A stretch of 43,131 bases of DNA from Streptococcus mitis (lineage in GTDB: Bacteria; Bacillota; Bacilli; Lactobacillales; Streptococcaceae). The notes beneath the pieces are model-generated. The model did no database searches. It had not been told where the DNA came from and saw only the letters and a program-made list of their open reading frames with translations. The stretch's first letter is position 1; every line of letters begins with the position of its first letter. The stretch spans positions 1-43,131 of the forward strand of contig NZ_WIJK01000019.1 of NCBI RefSeq assembly GCF_009496285.1, given 5' to 3'. Below are positions 7,909-15,460 of the stretch, piece after piece. The position numbers were made by a program, and so were the translations under genes.

Positions 7909-8856
7909 ATGTCACTCTTTTTAACCTCGATTACGAGTATCATTCCGATTATCGCTATCATTGTTTTGGGGTATATTCTTCAGGTGAAGGGATGGTTTGG
8001 AGATGCCTTTGGACCTAACCTATCTCGTTTGATCATGAATGTAGCTTTGCCAGCGTCAATCTTTGTGTCAGTAATGAAATACCTAACACTAGATAAACTA
8101 ATCAGTCTTTCTGGAGGTCTCCTTTATACATTTGTGGCCTTTATCTTGGGCTATATCGTAGCTTATATTGTAGTTATGGTTTTCAAGGTTCGTCCAGGAC
8201 GGCGAGGAACCATGATTAATACCTTTGTGAATGCCAACACTATTTTTATTGGTTTACCTTTAAACGTTGCTCTTTTTGGGGATCAGGCTCTTCCTTATTT
8301 CTTAATTTACTATATCACCAACACGATTTCCACTTGGACATTGGGCGTGTATTTGATGACGAGCGATAGTAAATCGGGTCAAAGCAAGAAGGAAACTAAA
8401 TTTGATTGGAAGAAATTACTACCAGCCCCGCTTGTAGGTTTTCTTGTTGCTCTGCTATTTTTGATTCTCCGAATCTCTATTCCAGATTTCGCAACGAATA
8501 CCTTAACCTATGTTGGAAATATCGTCACTCCCCTATCTCTGATTTATATTGGTATCGTTCTTGCAAAGGCAGGTTTGAAAACTATTACTTTTGATAAAGA
8601 TACAATTGTCACTTTAGTTGGACGCTTTATCCTAGCTCCTCTAATCATGCTTCTTGTATTGAAGTTCTTTGCACCAAATATGGCGACAGTAGAATTTAAG
8701 ACCTTTATGATTCAGTCCGCTACACCAGCTTTAGCTGTTCTTCCGATCCTTGCTAATCAGGGAAAAGGAGATGTGGAATTCTCTACGAATGTGGTGACTC
8801 TAAGTACGGTTCTATTTATCGTTGTTATTCCAATATTACAAACTTTGTTAGGATAA
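7909..8856 (+). CDS. mleP: malate permease, AEC (auxin efflux carrier) family
   Basis: This 315-residue integral membrane protein has about ten hydrophobic segments split by a polar loop near residues 155-175, the layout of AEC-family carriers. I chose the ATG at 7909 (MSLFLTSITSIIPIIAII) because AGAAAGGA precedes it by a few bases; the longer frame has no ribosome site. It is 77 bp downstream of mleS on the same strand with no strong terminator between, so the two are likely cotranscribed. Bacterial AEC members next to mleS import L-malate, or exchange it for lactate. The substrate is inferred from the neighbour. Confidence 0.88.
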   Translation: MSLFLTSITSIIPIIAIIVLGYILQVKGWFGDAFGPNLSRLIMNVALPASIFVSVMKYLTLDKLISLSGGLLYTFVAFILGYIVAYIVVMVFKVRPGRRGTMINTFVNANTIFIGLPLNVALFGDQALPYFLIYYITNTISTWTLGVYLMTSDSKSGQSKKETKFDWKKLLPAPLVGFLVALLFLILRISIPDFATNTLTYVGNIVTPLSLIYIGIVLAKAGLKTITFDKDTIVTLVGRFILAPLIMLLVLKFFAPNMATVEFKTFMIQSATPALAVLPILANQGKGDVEFSTNVVTLSTVLFIVVIPILQTLLG

Positions 8857-9008
8857 GAAGGAAGAGATAGGATTGAAAGTTTTGCGTTAAGAAATTGCAC
8901 TATTTTAGATACATAAATTCTTATTTATTGAAATAGAAATCAGAAGAAACTCTTCGGACGTTTCCTATCAAGCGCTTTTGAGCTTTCCTAAAAGCCAGAC
9001 TTTTCAAA

Positions 9009-9056
9009 CCAGGATTGAAAAAAGCTTGTAAAGCTAGCCAGTTCTCTAAACGTTAA
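9009..9056 (+). pseudogene. rpsI: relic of the rpsI 3' end (S9 C-terminus), probable att site 2
   Basis: This stretch translates to PGLKKACKASQFSKR and TAA: the S9 C-terminus again, with one non-synonymous change (Arg to Cys) and about nine silent codon differences from relic 1. The AAA codon just upstream may also belong to it. It is followed by TTCG and a terminator. The Cys suggests the copy is no longer under selection, as expected for the original end displaced from the gene. The stretch 8857-9008 between mleP and the relic holds no gene. Confidence 0.8.
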
Positions 9057-9084
9057 TTCGTTGATGGGTAGCAGAATACAAACG

Positions 9085-9116
9085 AAAACACTTTGCATCT
9101 TGCAAGGTGTTTTTTT
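9085..9116 (+). terminator. terminator following rpsI relic 2
   Basis: The stem AAAACACTTTGCA / TGCAAGGTGTTTT with a TCT loop is followed by a T-run. It is likely the original rpsI terminator and also the end of mleP transcripts. Confidence 0.85.
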
Positions 9117-9147
9117 CTATGAGAACTGGCGGTGCGCAATTAGGATA

Positions 9148-9260
9148 GCTCTAGCGACTTTAGTCGCTTACAAATGTGGCTGCAACCTGACGAAGTCAGT
9201 TGCCTCAAAAGGTTCATCAACACGATACTATCAACGTTTCGAAACACTTCGTGGTTCATG
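9148..9260. repeat. multi-hairpin intergenic element (BOX-like)
   Basis: Three consecutive small hairpins occur: GCGACT-TT-AGTCGC, then GCAACCTGAC-GAA-GTCAGTTGC, then GAAACAC-TTC-GTGGTTC. The middle one resembles the ACTGACTTCGTCAGT stem of pneumococcal boxB read in reverse. The run of short stem-loops without coding potential suggests a dispersed streptococcal repeat. The exact family is uncertain. Confidence 0.4.
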
Positions 9261-9346
9261 CCAAGGGGTATTTTTTGATGGTTTTTAGCAAAATTCACAC
9301 CACTAGTCTTTGTTTTATACAATTTCTTCCTAGTATCAGTTTAGTA

Positions 9347-9378
9347 TGATATAATTAAATACGAATAATATAAAGGAG
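9347..9378 (+). promoter_or_regulatory. promoter region with extended -10 and a cin-box (ComX) match
   Basis: TATAAT (9350-9355), preceded by TG at 9347-9348, gives a normal sigma-A -10. TACGAATA at 9360-9367 is an exact match to the cin-box used by the competence sigma factor ComX. AAAGGAG (9372-9378) is the ribosome site. The cin-box is only 17 nt from the ATG, closer than usual, so competence control is uncertain. Confidence 0.5.
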
Positions 9379-9384
9379 TTATAA

Positions 9385-9942
9385 ATGAAAATAGGAAAAG
9401 GCATCAATTGGATTTTGATTCTGTTAAGTTGCTTAATTGCTATAGTACTGATAAGTTTTATGTTCTTCTTTAATCATAAAAAGCAAGATGTAGAAGCAGT
9501 AAATGCTACAACAGAACAGGTTTCTACCACTAGTACAACAACCACTAGTACAACGACTACTCAAGATAGTGTTACGACTACTGAGGAAAAAATCTCGACA
9601 CAAGAAGAGCAAACGAATGCTGAATCACAAAAAATAGATGAGCAAGCCATTCTAAATGGAGATTTCTCGACTCTAGTTGGAACTTGGAGAAATGGACTTG
9701 GGCAAGAATTTACATTCGATAAAAATGGACTAGTAAACAGTAGAAACATTGAAAAAAAGAGCATGGGTAGCCATGGAACGATTGAATTTAGCATTAGAGA
9801 TGGTATCTCAGGCTATGGAATGAGTATTTATCCTGCTGGACTTATTATGCCTGGGTTAGATACTGATTTAACTCAAAATAGGCTGATTGCTGGTCAAGCT
9901 GCTCCAACCAGATCAGAACAAGTTTTTTATAAAGTAGACTAA
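9385..9942 (+). CDS. DUF6287-type surface/secreted protein
   Basis: This 185-residue protein has one N-terminal membrane span (residues 9-30, uncleaved-looking, no lipobox Cys in the right place). A Thr/Ser-rich linker (about 40-75, runs of TTTTS) is followed by a C-terminal domain (about 90-185) starting NGDFSTLVGTWRNGLGQEFT. That GTW.N..G..FTFDKNG pattern is the one I associate with the streptococcal DUF6287 domain, whose function is unknown. The protein should be anchored in the membrane with the domain outside. It stands alone between a hairpin-rich spacer and its own terminator. Confidence 0.75.
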   Translation: MKIGKGINWILILLSCLIAIVLISFMFFFNHKKQDVEAVNATTEQVSTTSTTTTSTTTTQDSVTTTEEKISTQEEQTNAESQKIDEQAILNGDFSTLVGTWRNGLGQEFTFDKNGLVNSRNIEKKSMGSHGTIEFSIRDGISGYGMSIYPAGLIMPGLDTDLTQNRLIAGQAAPTRSEQVFYKVD

Positions 9943-9948
9943 ATGATT

Positions 9949-9980
9949 AACCATCTCATCAAATTTGAGATGGTTTTCTT
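9949..9980 (+). terminator. rho-independent terminator
   Basis: The stem AACCATCTCA / TGAGATGGTT with a 7-nt loop is followed by TTCTTCTTT. It ends the DUF6287 gene transcript. Confidence 0.8.
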
Positions 9981-10133
9981 CTTTATTTGTAAGTCATGAT
10001 TATTTTATGAAGATGAAGCAAGTAGGGTTCAAAAACAACTTTCAGAGGCGTTCCAGCCTGTTTAGCAAGATGTTGGAGTTTATGAGGACCTTGCTGGATA
10101 TTATTTTTCTTCATAGTATGTTGTGTTATAATG

Positions 10134-10142
10134 TAGATACGA
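10134..10142 (+). promoter_or_regulatory. extended -10 promoter upstream of the GNAT gene
   Basis: TGTTATAAT (TG at 10134-10135, TATAAT at 10137-10142) lies about 100 bp before the acetyltransferase start. Confidence 0.5.
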
Positions 10143-10239
10143 TATGAAAAAATTAAGATAGCTCTGTAAATTCTGTAAATGTCACTTTGTGTGAACATGA
10201 GTAAATTTGAGTTTAGAGAATGATAGGAGATGGTTTACA

Positions 10240-10752
10240 ATGATAAGGTTAGAGTTGATGTCTGAAGAAAATAGTATAGATATTTATTCTTTTGAAAAAG
10301 AAAATCGGGAGTATTTTGAGCGAAGTTTACCTCCTAGACCAGCTCACTATTTTGACTTAGAAGGTTTTAAAGAAATTACAAGGGAATTGTTAAGGGAACA
10401 AGAGAGCCATGATGTCTACATGCATCTTATTAGAGATGCACAAGGCATTATGGTCGGAAGAATCAATTTAAGTATTTTAGGGAAGGATAGAAAAACAGCA
10501 GAACTTGGATATAGGATTGGAGAAAATGTTACCAATTTAGGATATGCAAGCGAAGCAGTTAAACTCGTTTTAGAAAAGGCCTTTACTACTTATGGTTTAC
10601 ATAAAATCATTGCAGGAACGGCAAGGGACAATCAGGCTTCTCAGAGAGTGCTTTTAAAAAATGGTTTCACCTTTAGTAGAATCATAGAGAATGACTTTCA
10701 AATGCATAACGAGTGGATTCATACGGCAGTATTTGAGATAAGGAATCTATAG
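10240..10752 (+). CDS. GNAT-family N-acetyltransferase (RimJ/RimL-like)
   Basis: This 170-residue protein starts at the ATG at 10240, preceded by AGGAG at about 11 nt; the longer frame would use TTG without a ribosome site. The acetyl-CoA binding motif A is visible as ELGYRIGENVTNLGYASEAV (about residues 87-106). NQASQRVLLKNGF near 145 is the typical C-terminal GNAT helix-strand of the RimJ/RimL (Acetyltransf_3) type. It acetylates an unknown substrate, perhaps an N-terminal amine or a small molecule. It is monocistronic as far as can be seen. Confidence 0.8.
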   Translation: MIRLELMSEENSIDIYSFEKENREYFERSLPPRPAHYFDLEGFKEITRELLREQESHDVYMHLIRDAQGIMVGRINLSILGKDRKTAELGYRIGENVTNLGYASEAVKLVLEKAFTTYGLHKIIAGTARDNQASQRVLLKNGFTFSRIIENDFQMHNEWIHTAVFEIRNL

Positions 10753-10793
10753 CATCATCATTCCCAGTCGTTTGCCAAAACTAAACATTTCTA

Positions 10794-10829
10794 GTAGACA
10801 TTTGTCTACTTTTATACGGAAATTATAGT
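10794..10829 (+). promoter_or_regulatory. promoter with a perfect palindrome over the -35
   Basis: GTAGACA-TT-TGTCTAC (10794-10809) is a perfect dyad. It overlaps a -35-like TTGTCT (10802-10807), which is spaced 16 bp from TATAGT (10824-10829). The ACAnnTGT core recalls CopY/BlaI-type operators, but the outer bases do not fully fit the cop box. The only downstream frame is the broken membrane gene. Confidence 0.45.
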
Positions 10830-10832
10830 AGA

Positions 10833-11279
10833 ATGAATCTAGAACAGTACACCAAGACTGCTAAAAATGTTTTAGAATCTATATTGTACTACTCTAAGTT
10901 CAATCCACTATAGCATTCTTTGTTCTTGTTTTTAGTCCTCTATCGTCATGATTACAAGCCAATTTGTATCTATAATATCTCTTTATTAGCCTTGTTTCTT
11001 GTCAAACTTTTTAATCCTCAGATCAAGACGAATATCTTATCAGCTAGTTTTGCTAGGGGATTTAATATTCTATTAAATGCTTTAATTTTCTTTTGTCTTT
11101 ATTTTTTTGAATTAAGGAATCTTAGTTTTAGTCTTTTCTTATTCTTTTGTTTACTATATTTTATAAAAATTTTTATCATTCCTTTATGTTTGGTTTATAG
11201 TCAAAATTCTAAGTATGATCCTTATCTGGTACATAGTAATTTCTTTAAGAGGAATGCTTCATATGTGATGCATGTTTAA
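10833..11279 (+). pseudogene. membrane-protein gene interrupted by an in-frame TAG
   Basis: An ATG at 10833 opens MNLEQYTKTAKNVLESILYY and stops at TAG 10911-10913. The same frame continues without another stop to 11277-11279. Read through, it gives about 148 residues with three or four hydrophobic segments (for example LLALFLVKLF, ALIFFCLYFFEL, LFLFFCLLYFIKIFIIPLCL) and a polar tail. That the frame, composition and following terminator all continue past the TAG argues for a recent nonsense mutation rather than chance. I do not recognise the family. No Shine-Dalgarno is visible before the ATG, and the -10 is very close to it, so the true start may differ. Confidence 0.5.
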
Positions 11280-11295
11280 TTTTATAAAAATGCTG

Positions 11296-11324
11296 ACTTT
11301 CTACTTTTTGGTAGGAAGTTTTTT
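11296..11324 (+). terminator. rho-independent terminator
   Basis: The stem ACTTTCTAC / GTAGGAAGT (one G-T pair) is followed by TTTTTT, just after the broken membrane gene. Confidence 0.8.
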
Positions 11325-11333
11325 ATTATTTCC

Positions 11334-11392
11334 ATATCGAAATAGTTGACAGATGTAATTTAGGGTGTTACAATAATTAAAAAGTTCGATAT
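11334..11392. promoter_or_regulatory. MarR-operon promoter framed by an inverted repeat
   Basis: TTGACA (11346-11351), a 17-bp spacer and TACAAT (11369-11374) form a strong promoter. ATATCGAA (11334-11341) and TTCGATAT (11385-11392) are exact inverted copies placed on either side. This arrangement suggests autorepression by the MarR protein encoded next. Confidence 0.65.
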
Positions 11393-11412
11393 AGAATAAA
11401 AAAGGAGACAAA

Positions 11413-11862
11413 ATGGACAAGATGTTAGGAGGTTACCAAGCTCTACAGATTCGATTGTTAAACGGGCGTATCTTTCAAAAACTCTTGAGCAATGAACCAG
11501 ATGCTCAATACAGAAGTGAACAGGGAAAAATTTTAACGATTTTGTGGAAGCAAGAGTTAGGGTGCGCTACAGCGACCGATATCGCTCTTGTGACGGGTCT
11601 AGCCAATAATACATTGACCAGTATGGTTAAGAAATTGGAAGAACAAGGCTTGGTCACGATTGAACCTTGCACACAAGATAAAAGGAAAAAATATATCTCT
11701 TTGACAGACCTCGGTTGGGCGCAAAAAGAAATTGGAGACCGTGTTAGCAAAGAATTGGGTGAAATTTTCTACCAAGGCTTTTCGGATCAAGAAATCCAAG
11801 AATTTGAAGCTTATCAAGAGCGTATTATCTCAAATCTAAAAGCTAAAGAAAATGACATCTAG
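11413..11862 (+). CDS. MarR-family transcriptional regulator
   Basis: This 149-residue protein is of normal MarR length. The winged helix-turn-helix lies at about residues 50-105 (ATATDIALVTGLANNTLTSMVKKLEEQGLV, then the wing TQDKRKKYISLTDLG), flanked by dimerisation helices. It has a clear AAAGGAG ribosome site. It is first in a run with an NmrA-like reductase and a quaternary-amine ABC transporter, and probably controls that run. The ligand is unknown; the neighbours hint at redox or quinone stress, or choline/betaine. Confidence 0.88.
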   Translation: MDKMLGGYQALQIRLLNGRIFQKLLSNEPDAQYRSEQGKILTILWKQELGCATATDIALVTGLANNTLTSMVKKLEEQGLVTIEPCTQDKRKKYISLTDLGWAQKEIGDRVSKELGEIFYQGFSDQEIQEFEAYQERIISNLKAKENDI

Positions 11863-11880
11863 GGAAAGGAAGTAACAGTT

Positions 11881-12735
11881 ATGATCGGAATTACAGGTGT
11901 AACAGGGAAATTAGGCTCCTATGTGGCTGATCTTGTTGATAAGAAAGGAATCGCTTCAGTCCATCTAGCAAGAAGCCCAGAGCGTGCAAAAGTTTATGCG
12001 TCTGCGGAAATCCGTAGATTGTCCTATACCAATACTCCAGAGGTGGTTGAAGCCTTGAAGGGGATCGATACTTTGTTGATGGTTTCTGCTAGGGAAAATC
12101 CAGAGCGTGTCAAGGAGCACAAGGAGTTTTTAGATGCTGCAAAACTAGCAGGGGTGCAACATATCGTTTATACCTCCTTTTATGGGGCAGATGAGAAAGC
12201 AACTTTTACCTTGTCTCGAGATCATGCCCAGACGGAAGCCTATATCAAGGAGTTAGGGTTCACCTACACTTTTTTGAGAGATAATTTTTATTTGGATTTC
12301 TTGATTGATATTGCACTTGAAAATGGAGAGATTCGTGGTCCGGCCGGCAGTGGTCTTGTGTCAGCTGTTGCCCGTAAGGACACATCTAGGGTTGTAGCAG
12401 AGATTCTTTTAAATCCTAAGGACTGGGAAAATCAAACCTTGAATTTAACAGGGCCAGAGGATCTTTCCATGGAAGAAATCGTAGCGCTTCTCTCAAAAGA
12501 GACCGGTAAGACCATCGCGTATGTGGATGAAACAGTAGAAGAAGCTTATGAGTCACGGAAAAAATGGCCAGCACAAACTTGGGAGTACGATGCCTGGGTC
12601 AGCACTTATACAGCTATCAAAGTTGGGGAACAAGCTGGGGTTTCAACAGATATCGAAAAAGTTCTAGGGCATCCGGCAAGTAGCCTATTGGATATTCTTA
12701 GAGATAGAAAACTTATTGAGGAAAAACATGATTGA
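11881..12735 (+). CDS. NmrA/QorB-like NAD(P)-binding oxidoreductase
   Basis: This 284-residue atypical short-chain dehydrogenase begins with the Rossmann motif GITGVTGKLGSYV (residues 3-15). The VYTSFYGAD region near 98 lacks the classical Tyr-x-x-x-Lys pair, as in NmrA and QorB proteins. QorB of E. coli is an NADPH:quinone reductase, while other members are redox sensors, so activity cannot be settled here. It starts 18 bp after the MarR gene. Its 3' end overlaps the ATPase gene by 8 nt (ATGATTGA), which suggests translational coupling. Confidence 0.82.
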   Translation: MIGITGVTGKLGSYVADLVDKKGIASVHLARSPERAKVYASAEIRRLSYTNTPEVVEALKGIDTLLMVSARENPERVKEHKEFLDAAKLAGVQHIVYTSFYGADEKATFTLSRDHAQTEAYIKELGFTYTFLRDNFYLDFLIDIALENGEIRGPAGSGLVSAVARKDTSRVVAEILLNPKDWENQTLNLTGPEDLSMEEIVALLSKETGKTIAYVDETVEEAYESRKKWPAQTWEYDAWVSTYTAIKVGEQAGVSTDIEKVLGHPASSLLDILRDRKLIEEKHD

Positions 12736-13456
12736 ATACAAACATGTGGCCTTGCGCTACACGGATAAAAATATTTTAAAAGATGTCAATCTCCGCATTG
12801 AAAATGGAGAATTCATGGTGCTAGTGGGTCCTTCAGGATCTGGTAAGACCACCATGATCAAGATGATTAACCGTCTCTTGGAGCCAACGGATGGTAATAT
12901 CTATATGGATGGGAAACGCATCAAAGACTATGACGAACGGGAGTTACGTCTCAGTACCGGCTATGTCCTTCAAGCTATTGCCCTATTTCCAAATTTAACA
13001 GTTGCTGAAAATATAGCATTGATTCCTGAGATGAAGGGTTGGAGCAAGGAACAAATTGCCTCTAAAACAGAAGAACTCTTGGACAAGGTGGGTCTGCCTG
13101 CTGCAGAGTATGCAAAGCGCATACCTAGTGAGTTATCTGGTGGGGAGCAACAGCGGATTGGGATTGTGCGGGCCATCATTGGGGAACCAAAGATTCTATT
13201 GATGGACGAACCTTTTTCAGCTTTGGATGCTATCTCCCGCAAGCAGTTGCAGGCTCTTACCAAAGATTTGCACAAGGAGTTCGGTATGACTACCATCTTC
13301 GTTACTCATGATACGGACGAGGCCTTAAAATTAGGCGATCGAATTGCTGTTTTACAGGATGGGGAGATTCGCCAGGTCGCAGAACCTGAAACAATTTTAC
13401 AAGCGCCTGCGACAGACTTTGTAGCAAACTTGTTTGGAGGTAGCCTTCATGTCTAA
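12728..13456 (+). CDS. proV: glycine betaine/choline ABC transporter, ATP-binding protein
   Basis: This 242-residue ATPase is of the OpuA/ProV type, energising import of a quaternary amine. Walker A is GPSGSGKT (residues 34-41), the Q-loop is YVLQ near 80, the ABC signature LSGGEQQR is near 136, Walker B ILLMDEP is near 155, and the switch His sits in FVTHDTDEA near 196. There is no CBS domain at the C-terminus, so it is shorter than OpuAA. The start at 12728 overlaps the previous stop, and the 3' end overlaps the permease start by 8 nt. In pneumococcus the equivalent pair is annotated, from memory, as a choline transporter. Confidence 0.88.
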   Translation: MIEYKHVALRYTDKNILKDVNLRIENGEFMVLVGPSGSGKTTMIKMINRLLEPTDGNIYMDGKRIKDYDERELRLSTGYVLQAIALFPNLTVAENIALIPEMKGWSKEQIASKTEELLDKVGLPAAEYAKRIPSELSGGEQQRIGIVRAIIGEPKILLMDEPFSALDAISRKQLQALTKDLHKEFGMTTIFVTHDTDEALKLGDRIAVLQDGEIRQVAEPETILQAPATDFVANLFGGSLHV

Positions 13457-14969
13457 TTTGATTTCAACCTTTCATGATCGATTTAGTGAATGGGTAACAG
13501 CTCTGGGACAACACTTACAATTATCTCTTTTGACCTTATTGGTCGCTATTTTTCTGACCATCCCACTTGCGGTTTACCTAAATGCTCATAAAAAAGCAGC
13601 GACCTGGGTGCTACAAGTTGCAGGTATCTTCCAGACCATTCCTTCAATGGCCTTGTTGGGGCTCTTTATTCCTTTCATGGGGATTGGAACCTTACCAGCA
13701 CTCACAGCCCTTGTCATTTACGCTATTTTCCCGATTTTAGAAAATACAATCACAGCCCTGAATGGCATTGATCCTAGTCTTGAGGAGGCCGGGATTGCTT
13801 TTGGGATGACCAAGTGGGAGCGACTCAAGAAGTTTGAAATTCCACTTGCCATGCCTGTCATTGTATCGGGGGTTCGAACAGCGACCGTTATGATTATTGG
13901 GACAGCGACTCTAGCAGCTCTTGTGGGAGCTGGTGGATTGGGCTCCTTTATCCTTTTGGGAATTGATCGTCGGAATGCTAGTCTCATTTTAATCGGTGCA
14001 ATCTCATCAGCTATTTTGGCCATTCTCTTTAATGTTGTTCTCAAATGGTTGGAAAAGGCAAAGTTGCGTACGATTGTTGCAGCCTTTGCGGTGATGCTCC
14101 TTGGTTTGGGAGTTAGTTATGCTCCAAGCATGATTCCTCAGACAGAAAAAGAAAATCTAGTCATAGCTGGGAAATTGGGGCCTGAGCCTGAAATTCTCAT
14201 GAATATGTACAAGCTTCTCATTGAGGAAAATACGGATATGACGGTGACGGTCAAGCCTAACTTTGGGAAGACAGATTTCCTTTATCAAGCGCTGAAAAAG
14301 GGTGATATCGATATCTATCCAGAATTTTCTGGAACAGTGACAGAGAGTCTCCTCCAACCATCTCCACAAATTGGGCATGACCCAGAAAAGGTTTACGAGG
14401 TGGCTCGTGATGGCATTGCCAAACAGGATCAACTAGCCTTTCTTAAACCCATGGCTTATCAAAACACTTATGCTATAGCAGTTCCCAAAAAAATTGCGCA
14501 AGAATATGGACTTAAGACGATTTCAGACTTGAAAAAAGTGGAAGGACAGCTCAAGGCAGGATTCACTCTAGAGTTTAACGATCGTGAGGATGGAAACAAG
14601 GGCTTGCAGTCTGTTTATGGATTGAATCTCAATGTGGCAACCATGGAGCCAGCCCTTCGCTACCAAGCCATCCAGTCAGGGGACATTCAAATTACAGATG
14701 CTTACTCGACAGATGCTGAAATTGCTCGTTATGATTTAGTGGTTTTGGAGGATGATAAACAACTCTTCCCTCCATACCAAGGCGCTCCACTGATGAAAGC
14801 TAAATTACTCGAAAAACATCCTGAGTTGGAAGCAGTCCTCAATAAACTAGCTGGTAAAATCACCGAGAGCCAGATGAGTCAGATGAACTATCAGGTTGGT
14901 GTGGAAGACAAGTCGGCAGAAACAGTAGCGCGTGAATTTCTCCTTCAAGAAGGAATACTTCAAAAATAA
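13449..14969 (+). CDS. proWX: choline/glycine betaine ABC transporter, fused permease and substrate-binding protein
   Basis: This 506-residue fusion has an N-terminal BPD-type permease (about 1-210, five or six spans, with the EAA coupling loop [20 protein letters not shown] near 112-131). It is joined through a membrane span to an OpuAC-type binding domain (about 235-505, starting [13 protein letters not shown]). Fusion keeps the binding protein at the outer face of the membrane, as in other lactic acid bacteria. The ATG at 13449 is preceded by GGAGG; the longer frame would need TTG. Two chains plus two ATPases would form the transporter. The substrate could be choline, betaine or carnitine. 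Confidence 0.9.
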   Translation: MSNLISTFHDRFSEWVTALGQHLQLSLLTLLVAIFLTIPLAVYLNAHKKAATWVLQVAGIFQTIPSMALLGLFIPFMGIGTLPALTALVIYAIFPILENTITALNGIDPSLEEAGIAFGMTKWERLKKFEIPLAMPVIVSGVRTATVMIIGTATLAALVGAGGLGSFILLGIDRRNASLILIGAISSAILAILFNVVLKWLEKAKLRTIVAAFAVMLLGLGVSYAPSMIPQTEKENLVIAGKLGPEPEILMNMYKLLIEENTDMTVTVKPNFGKTDFLYQALKKGDIDIYPEFSGTVTESLLQPSPQIGHDPEKVYEVARDGIAKQDQLAFLKPMAYQNTYAIAVPKKIAQEYGLKTISDLKKVEGQLKAGFTLEFNDREDGNKGLQSVYGLNLNVATMEPALRYQAIQSGDIQITDAYSTDAEIARYDLVVLEDDKQLFPPYQGAPLMKAKLLEKHPELEAVLNKLAGKITESQMSQMNYQVGVEDKSAETVAREFLLQEGILQK

Positions 14970-14993
14970 ATATAGAAATTACTTTATACTAAC

Positions 14994-15032
14994 AAAAACC
15001 CCATCTTGCTTTTTAGATAAGATAGGGTTTTT
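14994..15032. terminator. bidirectional terminator between convergent genes
   Basis: The stem AAAAACCCCATCTT / AAGATAGGGTTTTT (one mismatch, 11-nt loop) has an A-run and a T-run, serving proWX and the minus-strand membrane gene. Confidence 0.85.
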
Positions 15033-15035
15033 GTA

Positions 15036-15428
15036 TTAGAATAAAAGTAGTATAAGTGTCAATACTATAGCAAATGTAATTCTGATGATATGGTGAGACT
15101 TTTTAAAGGTTCCTTTCTGTTTGTCATTCCAATAGGCCCCGTAGCAAATTAATCCACAGCCAATCAGCCAAAGAGATAGTGCGACAATCGACAAAAAGAA
15201 GTAGAGAAAGATAGATAAGGTTGCAAAGAAGTAGAGGAAGATAGATAAGGTTGCAAAGAAGTAGAGGAAGATAGATAAGGTAGCAAGGATACTTCCGATA
15301 AGGAGAAGCTGATTTCCTAGGGGATTCCTGCCTTTTCTTAATTCTGAAAGGCTAGCCAATAAATGATGAAGAGGAAAAGCAAGAAGTAAGAAGGCTATCA
15401 AAATAACAAGAATAATAACGAAGTTCAT
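15036..15428 (-). CDS. small membrane protein with in-frame tandem repeats
   Basis: This 130-residue protein has about four hydrophobic segments: an N-terminal span (3-22), a repeated block (about 48-78), a span near 80-100 and a C-terminal span (113-130). The block is three near-identical copies of ATLSIFLYFF, so repeat number changes the length of a membrane segment by ten residues each. I do not recognise the family. It lies 32 bp after the TetR (sczA-like) gene on the same strand, so cotranscription is likely and a link to metal or stress response is possible. Confidence 0.7.
   Translation of the reverse strand: MNFVIILVILIAFLLLAFPLHHLLASLSELRKGRNPLGNQLLLIGSILATLSIFLYFFATLSIFLYFFATLSIFLYFFLSIVALSLWLIGCGLICYGAYWNDKQKGTFKKSHHIIRITFAIVLTLILLLF
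15195..15284. repeat. 3 x 30-bp direct tandem repeat inside the membrane-protein gene
   Basis: Units lie at 15195-15224, 15225-15254 and 15255-15284. They are identical except for one base in the first and one in the last. Thirty bases is a multiple of three, so gain or loss keeps the frame. Confidence 0.95.
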
Positions 15429-15460
15429 AAGATTTCCTCTCTAGCTAGAATAATGATGAT

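Larger units (their letters stand above)
4275..9058. mobile_element. putative genomic island bounded by two rpsI 3'-end repeats (malolactic island)
   Basis: The interval lies between two direct copies of the end of rpsI that share the exact 13-mer AAACGTTAATTCG at their stop codons. It carries a LysR regulator, an XRE regulator, mleS and mleP. No integrase is inside, so this is either a decayed element or cargo left by serial integrations. The boundaries are inferred from the repeats; the true crossover base cannot be set from the sequence. Confidence 0.5.

Noticed and set aside
9061..9322. Small open frames on both strands over the hairpin-rich spacer
   Set aside because: They run through a terminator and stem-loops, lack ribosome sites and resemble nothing.
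9983..10198. Minus-strand frame containing MKKNNIQQGPHKLQHLAKQA
   Set aside because: The peptide looks mildly protein-like, but there is no ribosome site or recognised family, and the plus-strand promoter for the GNAT gene lies across it. It could be a gene relic.
10794..10809. Calling the dyad a CopY (copper) operator
   Set aside because: The core ACAnnTGT fits but outer positions do not, and no copper gene or CopY lies nearby.
15195..15284. Tandem repeat as a CRISPR array
   Set aside because: Units are contiguous with no spacers and encode part of a protein.
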